This document shows, one piece after another, positions 1 through 4,614 of a stretch of 6,302 nt of DNA (its first letter is position 1; each line of letters begins with the position of its first letter). This DNA is from DATNNN01 sp035601815 (GTDB lineage: Bacteria; Pseudomonadota; Alphaproteobacteria; Rhizobiales; Xanthobacteraceae), in the NCBI GenBank assembly GCA_035601815.1, contig DATNNN010000262.1:1-6302 (forward strand), in the 5' to 3' direction. A program made the translations under genes and the position numbers. A model generated the notes under the pieces. That model ran no database searches, was not told the origin of the DNA, and saw nothing but the letters and a program-made list of their open reading frames with translations.

Positions 1-1
1 A

Positions 2-77
2 TGGTGCCCAGGGCCGGAATCGAACCAGCGACACCGTGATTTTCAGTCACGTGCTCTACCAACTGAGCTACCTGGGC
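2..77 (-). tRNA. tRNA-Phe (anticodon GAA)
   Basis: Read on the minus strand this is a complete 76-nt cloverleaf including an encoded CCA. The acceptor stem GCCCAGG pairs with CCTGGGC and is followed by discriminator A and CCA. The D stem is GCTC/GAGC. The anticodon stem CGTGA/TCACG encloses the loop CTGAAAA, whose positions 34-36 read GAA (Phe). The T arm GCTGG-TTCGATT-CCGGC contains one G-U pair. The mature 5' end is at 77 and the 3' CCA is at 4-2, so only one base of downstream sequence is visible. It lies 70 bp beyond the copper chaperone stop and has its own promoter at 112-140. Confidence 0.98.
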
Positions 78-111
78 TCCGGCGTCGCGAGCAACATCCG
101 GAAGGCGGAGC

Positions 112-140
112 GTTATAGGAAGGGGGCTCCGCCCTGTCCA
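112..140 (-). promoter_or_regulatory. sigma70-type promoter of tRNA-Phe
   Basis: On the minus strand, TGGACA at 140-135 (5 of 6 matches to TTGACA) is followed by a 17-nt spacer and TATAAC at 117-112 (5 of 6 matches to TATAAT). The expected start is near 105, giving a leader of about 28 nt before the mature tRNA 5' end at 77. The bases after the -10 (GCTCCGCC) are GC-rich, as in stable-RNA promoters under stringent control. That regulation is inferred from the known class. The -35 box begins 7 bp after the PCuAC stop codon. Confidence 0.7.
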
Positions 141-147
141 GCCGGCC

Positions 148-645
148 TCAGTGCTGCATGCGGCCGGGCGAATGACCGGGCGAGGCGGCGCCGACCGGGC
201 CGACGCGATATTCGATCTCGACCTTGCCGGCCTTCTCGAAGGTGAGCGCTCCCTTGATCACGTCGCCTTCCTTGAAGCCCTGCGTGAGATCCATGGCCAT
301 GACGTGATAGCCGCCGGGCTTGAGCTCGACGGCAGCGCCGGGCTTGATCTCGATGCCCCGCGCCAGCGGGCGCATCTGCATCACGCTGCCGCTCATGCTC
401 ATCTGGTGCAGCTCGACGCGCGGCGCGCCTTCGAGGGTGGCGGCGATGAGCCGGTCGGGCTCCTTGCCGTTGTTGGTGATCTTCATGTAGCCGCCGGCGA
501 CGCTCGCGCCGTGCGGGGTGGCGCGGATCCACGGCGTCTCGATCACGATGTTGCCCACCTTAAACATGCCGCCCGTGCCTTGAGCGAATGCCGCGGCCGC
601 GCCGGCGATCAACGCAACGATCAGCAAAGTACGTGTTGCACGCAT
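148..645 (-). CDS. PCuAC-family periplasmic copper chaperone
   Basis: This 165-aa protein belongs to the PCuAC (formerly DUF461) family. Known members bind Cu(I) in the periplasm and help deliver it to the CuA centre of cytochrome c oxidase. Residues 1-21 form a signal peptide (MRATR, a hydrophobic stretch, then AFA before QG). The mature part is a cupredoxin-like domain. The expected copper ligands are visible: H80 and M91, ten residues apart, then H114 and M116 as an HVM pair; M82, M84 and M89 lie between. The spacing from M91 to H114 is 22 residues against the usual 21. The C-terminal tail ends HSPGRMQH and adds possible ligands. I chose ATG 645 because a strong Shine-Dalgarno, GAGGAGG (657-651), lies 5 nt upstream and the signal peptide starts there. 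A GTG at 702 would overlap the upstream stop by 4 nt but would put 19 hydrophilic residues before the signal. It follows the DUF2946 gene by 53 bp. Confidence 0.93.
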   Translation of the reverse strand: MRATRTLLIVALIAGAAAAFAQGTGGMFKVGNIVIETPWIRATPHGASVAGGYMKITNNGKEPDRLIAATLEGAPRVELHQMSMSGSVMQMRPLARGIEIKPGAAVELKPGGYHVMAMDLTQGFKEGDVIKGALTFEKAGKVEIEYRVGPVGAASPGHSPGRMQH

Positions 646-698
646 AGGAACCTCCTCGTTCAGGACGCCGAAAAAGGACGGGCGCTTAGCCCGCTCGT

Positions 699-1067
699 TC
701 ACGCGCGCGCGGGAGGACCTTGCGAAAGCCTGGGTGTGTGAAGGGCGGCGACCGTCGCCGAAGCGCTTGGCGCCGCGACGAGGGCGACGGCCAGCTCGAT
801 GCGGGCGGGCACGATCCCGGCGGCGGGTAGAATGCCCGCGGCGCCGGCGGCGCTACAGATGCAAAGGAGACAGGGCGGCTGATGCGCCGGGACCTTGCCG
901 GGAATGTTTTCGCCACCGCCGCTCCCGCCGTTGCCGTAGCAGATGGCGAACGGATCGAGCGAGGGACCGGAAGCGTGATGGACGATCCCGGCGAGGAAGA
1001 GCTGCAGCACGACGGCATACGCCGCCACGCCCGCGACCCACGGCCTCAGTCGAATCCGGCTTTCCAT
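699..1067 (-). CDS. DUF2946 family membrane protein
   Basis: This 122-aa protein resembles the DUF2946 family, whose function is unknown and which often lies near copper or other metal-handling genes. A hydrophobic segment at about residues 9-29 is followed by HH at 30-31. A Gly-rich loop of about 40 residues follows, with C43 and the cluster H62, C66, C69 and C71. A second hydrophobic stretch covers about 72-100, and the protein ends with an Arg/Pro-rich tail closing GPPARA. Family members share this layout of two hydrophobic segments around a Cys/His-bearing loop and a Pro-rich end. The ATG at 1067 places the first hydrophobic segment directly after a short basic N-terminus, but I see no clear Shine-Dalgarno. 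A TTG at 1127 overlapping the yacG stop would add 20 residues and is less likely. It sits 56 bp after yacG and 53 bp before the copper chaperone, so a metal role is inferred. Family assignment is moderately sure. Confidence 0.75.
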   Translation of the reverse strand: MESRIRLRPWVAGVAAYAVVLQLFLAGIVHHASGPSLDPFAICYGNGGSGGGENIPGKVPAHQPPCLLCICSAAGAAGILPAAGIVPARIELAVALVAAPSASATVAALHTPRLSQGPPARA

Positions 1068-1107
1068 CGCGCAGAAGCTAGCACGAAGCGGACGATACGA
1101 AACAGCG

Positions 1108-1119
1108 GCGGCCGGCCGC
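1108..1119. repeat. 12-bp GC palindrome after yacG
   Basis: GCGGCCGGCCGC is a perfect palindrome 4 bp beyond the yacG stop codon, in the 56-bp gap before the DUF2946 gene. As RNA it could form only a 4-bp stem with a CCGG tetraloop. On the minus strand TGTTT lies 3 bases further on, so it is a poor intrinsic terminator at best. It marks the junction between the conserved cluster and the two copper-related genes. Confidence 0.4.
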
Positions 1120-1123
1120 AGGC

Positions 1124-1342
1124 TCAATGCCGCTCGGGATCGTCGCCCTCGCCCGGTGCGCCGTCCTGCGGCCGCTCGTCGCTCTCGGTGACGGGGATGG
1201 CGTAGCCGCCGGAAAGCCAGCGGTGAAGATCGAGATCGGCGCAGCGCCGCGAGCAGAAGGGGCGGAATTCCTGGCTCACCGGCTTGCCGCAGGTCGGGCA
1301 GCGCCCTTTGGCGCGCGCGGGAGCTTGCGGGTCGCCGCTCAT
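1124..1342 (-). CDS. yacG: DNA gyrase inhibitor YacG (DUF329 zinc-finger protein)
   Basis: This small 72-aa zinc protein matches the YacG family. The E. coli member binds GyrB and inhibits gyrase. The zinc ligands are C15 and C18 (CPTCGKPV) and C30 and C34 (FRPFCSRRC), a C-X2-C-X11-C-X3-C pattern. The family's conserved DLDLHRWLSGGYAIP segment follows at 36-50. The acidic, disordered C-terminus is also typical. The ATG at 1342 lies 5 bp after the maf TGA and has no strong ribosome binding site, which suggests translational coupling to maf. An upstream extension of the frame runs inside maf and has no family resemblance. The stop overlaps a TTG that could in principle start the next gene. maf-yacG is a common alphaproteobacterial pair. 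Confidence 0.95.
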   Translation of the reverse strand: MSGDPQAPARAKGRCPTCGKPVSQEFRPFCSRRCADLDLHRWLSGGYAIPVTESDERPQDGAPGEGDDPERH

Positions 1343-1347
1343 CGCGA

Positions 1348-1971
1348 TCAGGGCGGGCTGAGCCAGCCGAAGTGCACGGGATATCCCTCGCCGGCCAGCA
1401 ACTGCACGGTCTCGTAGAGCGGCAGGCCCACCACGTTCGGGTACGAGCCCACGACCTTCACCACGAACGAGCCGGCGAGCCCCTGGATGGCGTAGCCGCC
1501 CGCCTTGCCGCGCCATTCGCCCGACGCGAGATAGCTTTCCAGATCCTCGTTGGAGAGCCGCTTGAAGCGCACCCGCGTCTCGACGAGGCGCGTGCGCACC
1601 TTGTCGTTGGGACCGATGAGGGCGAGCCCCGAGTAGACCCGGTGGGTGCGGCCGGAGAGCATGCGCAGACAGGCGTTGGCGTCCTCCAGCAACTCGGGCT
1701 TCGGCAAGATGCGGCGGCCGACCGCGACCACGGTGTCGGCGGCGAGGACGTAGGCGCCCTTGAGGTCGTCCTGGTTGCGCACCCGCGACAGGACGGCGAG
1801 CGCCTTCTCGCGGGCGAGGCGCACCACGAGGGTGCGCGGCAGCTCGCCGCGCTCCGGCGTCTCGTCGATCTCAGCGGGCTCGAGCGCGTCGGGCTCGAGC
1901 CCCGCCTGGTTCAACAGCTGCAACCGGCGCGGCGAGCCGGAGGCGAGGACGAGCTTCGGCCGACCGATCAT
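1348..1971 (-). CDS. maf: Maf nucleoside triphosphate pyrophosphatase
   Basis: This 207-aa cytoplasmic enzyme hydrolyses nucleoside triphosphates to the monophosphate and pyrophosphate, and is thought to clear non-canonical or modified nucleotides. Motifs in order are SGSPRR (11-16), the catalytic-aspartate motif LAADTVV with D79, KP (91-92), SGRTHRVYSG (106-115), GKAGGYAIQG (155-164) and the closing GSYPNVVGLPL (175-185). SGSPRR together with AGGYAIQG fits the YhdE-like dTTP/UTP group rather than the YceF group, which usually has STSPYR; this subgroup call is an inference. Length is normal. The ATG at 1971 lies 18 bp after the infA stop with no evident Shine-Dalgarno, and the stop is 5 bp before yacG. 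The tight infA-maf-yacG spacing implies a common transcript. Confidence 0.96.
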   Translation of the reverse strand: MIGRPKLVLASGSPRRLQLLNQAGLEPDALEPAEIDETPERGELPRTLVVRLAREKALAVLSRVRNQDDLKGAYVLAADTVVAVGRRILPKPELLEDANACLRMLSGRTHRVYSGLALIGPNDKVRTRLVETRVRFKRLSNEDLESYLASGEWRGKAGGYAIQGLAGSFVVKVVGSYPNVVGLPLYETVQLLAGEGYPVHFGWLSPP

Positions 1972-1989
1972 GGGGAAATCCGGAGCGAG

Positions 1990-2208
1990 TTACTTGAAGC
2001 GGTAGGTGATGCGGCCCCTGGCGAGATCGCAGGGCGTCATCTCCACCAGCACCTTATCACCGGCGAGCACGCGGATGCAGTTCTTGCGCATGCGGCCGGC
2101 GGTGTGAGCGATGATCTCGTGCTCATTCTCCAGCTTGACGCGAAAGGTGGCGTTCGGCAGCAGCTCCGACACGAAACCAGGAAACTCCAGCAGTTCTTCT
2201 TTCGCCAT
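1990..2208 (-). CDS. infA: Translation initiation factor IF-1
   Basis: This gives exactly 72 aa, the standard IF-1 length, starting MAKEELLEFPG and ending GRITYRFK. IF-1 is a single OB-fold protein that occupies the A site of the 30S subunit during initiation, working with IF-2 and IF-3. The conserved stretches LPNATFRVKLEN (17-28), AHTAG (34-38), RMRKN (39-43) and LAGDKV (48-53) are present. Two residues stand out. Residue 44 is Cys where relatives I recall have Arg and E. coli has Tyr, and residue 60 is Cys in MTPCDL where MTPYDL is usual. The ATG at 2208 follows AAGG (2218-2215) with 6-nt spacing; the frame upstream of it has no similarity to IF-1. The 114-bp gap upstream contains a possible promoter and a hairpin, so infA probably also has its own transcript. 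Confidence 0.98.
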   Translation of the reverse strand: MAKEELLEFPGFVSELLPNATFRVKLENEHEIIAHTAGRMRKNCIRVLAGDKVLVEMTPCDLARGRITYRFK

Positions 2209-2232
2209 CGGCGACCTTGTGCTTCTCAGAAC

Positions 2233-2253
2233 GGCCGGGAGGTCTCCCCGACC
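2233..2253 (-). promoter_or_regulatory. hairpin in infA leader
   Basis: On the minus strand GGTCGGG (2253-2247) can pair with CCCGGCC (2239-2233) in a 7-bp stem with one G-U pair and a 7-nt loop. It lies between the candidate infA promoter and the infA ribosome binding site, and its base is 24 nt before the ATG. The sequence after it is GTTCTGAG with no T-run, so it is not a typical intrinsic terminator. It may shape or stabilise the infA leader; no function is shown. Confidence 0.4.
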
Positions 2254-2266
2254 GAAATCGGCGGCG

Positions 2267-2295
2267 AACCTATCCGAATCGCCGGGCAATGTGAA
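2267..2295 (-). promoter_or_regulatory. candidate infA promoter
   Basis: On the minus strand TTCACA at 2295-2290 (5 of 6 matches to the -35 consensus) is separated by 17 nt from TAGGTT at 2272-2267 (3 of 6, keeping the first two bases and the last T). The expected start near 2260 would give a leader of about 50 nt. It lies in the largest gap of the gene run, where an internal promoter would be expected for an initiation factor. The -10 is weak, so this is tentative. Confidence 0.35.
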
Positions 2296-2322
2296 CAGCG
2301 CGGGAACGCGCGCATTTCCGCA

Positions 2323-2805
2323 TCACCCCTTCCAGTGCAAGGCACAGATGAGCGTGAACAGGCGCCGCGACGTGTCGGAATTGACGCGCACCTTGCCCTT
2401 CAGGCGCTCGCTCAACAGCGCCGAGCCCTCGTCGTGCAGCGCGCGGCGACCCATGTCGATCGCCTCGATGCGCGACGTGGACTCGGTGCGGATCGCCGCG
2501 TAGTAGCTGTCGCAGACCAGGAAGTAATCCTTGACCACGCGGCGGAAGGGCGTGAGCGACAAGAGGTGCGTCGCCACCGGCGCGCCGTCCTCGCGCGTGA
2601 TCTCAAGCACAAGGCGCTGCTCGACGAGCGCGATCTTGAGCGCGTAGGGACCGCCCCTGTCGCCCTCCGGCTCGAAGTCGTTGTCCTCGAGCAGATCGTA
2701 GATCGCGATCCCGCGCTCGTGCTCGATGTCGCGGTTGGCGCGGCCGATGGAGGCCTCGTCGAGCACGACGGAGACCAAGCGGTGCGTTCGCTGCGGCTTC
2801 GACAT
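2323..2805 (-). CDS. UPF0262 family protein of unknown function
   Basis: This 160-aa soluble protein matches the alphaproteobacterial UPF0262 family. Hallmarks seen are DIEHERGIAIYDLLEDN (26-42), GGPYALKI (51-58), HLLSLTPFRRVVKDYFLVCDSYY (84-106), the segment IEAIDMGRRALHDEG around 113-127, and the C-terminal LFTLICALHWKG. Length is typical. No catalytic motif, signal peptide or membrane segment is visible, and the biochemical role is unknown. The ATG at 2805 lies just 3 bp after the hisD stop, so it is almost certainly co-transcribed with hisD and probably coupled to it; only a weak TAGG precedes it. Its stop is 114 bp from infA. The constant pairing with hisD in this group of bacteria is suggestive, but I assign no function. 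Confidence 0.93.
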   Translation of the reverse strand: MSKPQRTHRLVSVVLDEASIGRANRDIEHERGIAIYDLLEDNDFEPEGDRGGPYALKIALVEQRLVLEITREDGAPVATHLLSLTPFRRVVKDYFLVCDSYYAAIRTESTSRIEAIDMGRRALHDEGSALLSERLKGKVRVNSDTSRRLFTLICALHWKG

Positions 2806-2808
2806 CGC

Positions 2809-4101
2809 CTAGCGCTCGAGGCGCATGCGCACCGAACGGGCATGGGCTTCGAGCCCCTCCGCTTCGCCGAGCGCGACGGCCGCGGGCCCGAGCTTCGCCA
2901 ACTGCTCCGGCCCGCACTTGAGCACCGACGTGCGCTTCATAAAGTCGAGCACGCCGAGGCCCGAGGCGAAGCGGGCCGAGCGCGCGGTGGGCAGCACGTG
3001 GTTGGAGCCGCCGACGTAATCGCCGATCGCCTCGGGCGTATAGGGCCCGAGGAAGATGGCGCCGGCGTTCTTGATGCCGGCCGCGAGCCTGTCGGCGTCG
3101 GCGGCGATGATCTCCACGTGCTCGGGCGCGAGGCGATCGACGAGCGGAAGTGCCTCGGCGAGCGCCGGCACGAGAATGACCGCGCCGAAGTCGCGCCAGC
3201 TCGCGCCCGCGATCTCGGCGCGCGGTAGCGACTGGAGCTGGCGCGCGATGGCGCGCTCGACGGCCTCGGCGAGCTTCGCATCGTCGGTGACGAGGATCGA
3301 TTGCGCCGCCGTGTCGTGCTCGGCTTGCGCCAGGAGATCGGCGGCGATCCAGTCGGCGTTGGCGGCGCCGTCGGCGAGCACCAGCACCTCGGAGGGCCCC
3401 GCGATCATGTCGATGCCGACGCGGCCGAAGACCAGGCGCTTCGCCGCCGCGACGTAGGCGTTGCCGGGGCCGACGATCTTGGCGACGGCCGCAATGCTCT
3501 CAGTGCCGTAGGCGAGCGCCGCGATCGCCTGCGCGCCGCCGACGCGATAGACCTCGGTCACGCCGGCGAGCTTTGCCGCGGCGAGCACGAGCGGGCTGAG
3601 CTTGCCGTCGGTCGCCGGCACGGTCATGGCGAGACGGCCGACACCCGCCACCTTCGCCGGCACCGCGTTCATCAAGACCGAAGACGGATACGCCGCAGTG
3701 CCGCCGGGGACGTAGAGGCCCACCGTTTCGATCGCGGTCCAGCGCGATCCGAGCTCGACGCCGTCGGCGTCCACGTAGCGGTCGTCCTTGGGAAGCTGCC
3801 GCTTGTGGTGGCTCTCGATGCGCGCCTTGGCAAGTTCGAGCGCGTCGCGGGTGCGCGGGTCCAGCCCGGCGAGCGCCGCGTCGAGCTCCTTTTCGCTCAC
3901 GCGGATGCCCGCCTTGGCGAGATCGAGGCGATCGAGCTTCTTCGTCCAGTCAATAAGCGCGCGGTCGCCGTGCGCCGCCACATCCTTGAGGATGTCGCGC
4001 ACGGCCGCCTCCACGTCCTCCGCGCTCTCGCGCTTTTGCGCGAGCAGGGCGGCAAAACGCGAAGCGAAATCGGAATCGCGCGTGTCGAGGCGGGTCGGCA
4101 T
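2809..4101 (-). CDS. hisD: Histidinol dehydrogenase
   Basis: This 430-aa zinc enzyme carries out the last two oxidations of histidine synthesis, L-histidinol to L-histidine, with two NAD+. The key residues expected from E. coli HisD are all present: zinc ligands Q259 and H262 (LLAQAEHD), D361 (GDYVGGSNHVLPT) and H420 (LEAHARSVRMRL), and the catalytic pair E327-H328 (APEHVEI). The signature regions VGLYVPGGTAAYPSSVLMN (127-145), VGGAQAIAALAYGTE (187-201), KIVGPGNAYVAAAK (208-221) and DMIAGPSEVLVLAD (231-244) are intact. The ATG at 4101 lies 16 bp after the DUF2948 stop, with an AGAGGCGG element overlapping that stop as a weak ribosome binding site. The gene is not beside other his genes here. 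It is flanked instead by DUF2948 and UPF0262, a layout usual in this lineage. Confidence 0.98.
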   Translation of the reverse strand: MPTRLDTRDSDFASRFAALLAQKRESAEDVEAAVRDILKDVAAHGDRALIDWTKKLDRLDLAKAGIRVSEKELDAALAGLDPRTRDALELAKARIESHHKRQLPKDDRYVDADGVELGSRWTAIETVGLYVPGGTAAYPSSVLMNAVPAKVAGVGRLAMTVPATDGKLSPLVLAAAKLAGVTEVYRVGGAQAIAALAYGTESIAAVAKIVGPGNAYVAAAKRLVFGRVGIDMIAGPSEVLVLADGAANADWIAADLLAQAEHDTAAQSILVTDDAKLAEAVERAIARQLQSLPRAEIAGASWRDFGAVILVPALAEALPLVDRLAPEHVEIIAADADRLAAGIKNAGAIFLGPYTPEAIGDYVGGSNHVLPTARSARFASGLGVLDFMKRTSVLKCGPEQLAKLGPAAVALGEAEGLEAHARSVRMRLER

Positions 4102-4117
4102 GTCAGTCGTTCCGCCT

Positions 4118-4555
4118 CTAGGAACCCAAGTGATGCGGCCGGTGGCGCGCCTGCCACTGGGAGCCGAGATCGGTGAGCTCGCCCTCGATGCACTCGACCG
4201 CGAGCTCGATCGCCGCTTCGCCGGAGAAATAGAGCGTGACCACGCCGCCGGGCGCCTCCACCTCGTCGAACTCGACGGCGAGCAAATTCACCACCGCCTC
4301 CTTGTCGGCGAGATCGAGGCCGCGGACGCGGGCCCCTAACACGCGCTCGAAGCGCAGCGCCGCACGGCAGCGCAGGTTCGCCCGTTCGCCCGCGGTCCAG
4401 TCGAAGCGGTTGACCAGCATGGCGAAGCGCATGTCGCGCGGCAGGTACGCCATGTCGCCGACCTTGCCGACGGCGTCCTGCAGGTGCGCCGACACGACCG
4501 CCAAATCATCGGCGTCGAGCGCAATTAGCTTCAGTTCCTTGGTCTCGGTGGGCAT
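4118..4555 (-). CDS. DUF2948 family protein of unknown function
   Basis: This 145-aa soluble protein fits the DUF2948 family, found in Alphaproteobacteria between murA and hisD. The start LKLIALDADDLAVVSAHLQDAV (8-29), then GDMAYLPRDMRFAMLVNRFDW (33-53), RCRAALRFERVLGARVRG (61-78) and the C-terminal stretch around GGVVTLYFSGEAAIELAVE (102-120) correspond to the family as I know it. The predicted fold alternates strand and helix. No active-site motif, signal peptide or membrane helix is seen. ATG 4555 is chosen because GGGGA (4565-4561) lies 5 nt upstream. A GTG at 4594 would add 13 residues without a ribosome binding site. The Shine-Dalgarno falls within a GC-rich hairpin (4563-4582). The gene lies 59 bp after murA and 16 bp before hisD. 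Function is unknown. Confidence 0.88.
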   Translation of the reverse strand: MPTETKELKLIALDADDLAVVSAHLQDAVGKVGDMAYLPRDMRFAMLVNRFDWTAGERANLRCRAALRFERVLGARVRGLDLADKEAVVNLLAVEFDEVEAPGGVVTLYFSGEAAIELAVECIEGELTDLGSQWQARHRPHHLGS

Positions 4556-4562
4556 GGTCTTC

Positions 4563-4582
4563 CCCGGCGGCGGGCGGCCGGG
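4563..4582 (-). promoter_or_regulatory. hairpin covering the DUF2948 ribosome binding site
   Basis: On the minus strand CCCGGC (4582-4577) pairs perfectly with GCCGGG (4568-4563) around an 8-nt loop. The right arm includes most of the Shine-Dalgarno GGGGA (4565-4561), and the stem ends 7 nt before the ATG at 4555. Such a stem would hide the ribosome binding site and might lower translation of DUF2948 relative to murA. A regulatory role is inferred from geometry only; GC-rich DNA yields such stems by chance fairly often. Confidence 0.4.
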
Positions 4583-4614
4583 TGTCTTTAGCACGAAGAC
4601 GGCGAAAGGGGAGA

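Noticed and set aside
122..140. Possible intrinsic terminator after PCuAC (GGGC-GGA-GCCC)
   Set aside because: The stem has only 4 bp and no T-run follows; the segment is better explained as the spacer of the tRNA-Phe promoter.
113..532. A 139-codon minus-strand frame overlapping PCuAC
   Set aside because: It is an out-of-frame, Arg-rich reading of the same DNA without a start signal or family resemblance.
151..741. A 196-codon open frame on the plus strand opposite the copper chaperone
   Set aside because: The minus-strand protein has a signal peptide, copper ligands and a strong ribosome binding site; the plus-strand frame has none of these.
1068..1123. Possible promoter TTTCGT-N16-TAGCTT before the DUF2946 gene
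   Set aside because: Both boxes match poorly and the spacing is short; not enough to call it.
1343..1516. Longer yacG starting inside maf
   Set aside because: The added residues are an out-of-frame reading of the maf 3' end with no YacG similarity; ATG 1342 gives the family's usual length.
1372..3228. A 618-codon open frame on the plus strand
   Set aside because: It lies opposite maf, infA, UPF0262 and part of hisD, all firmly identified. Its product is rich in Arg, His, Glu and Ala with no domain, as expected for the antisense of GC-rich codons.
3301..4176. A 291-codon open frame on the plus strand
   Set aside because: It is antisense to hisD, which has every catalytic residue; the composition is that of a shadow frame.
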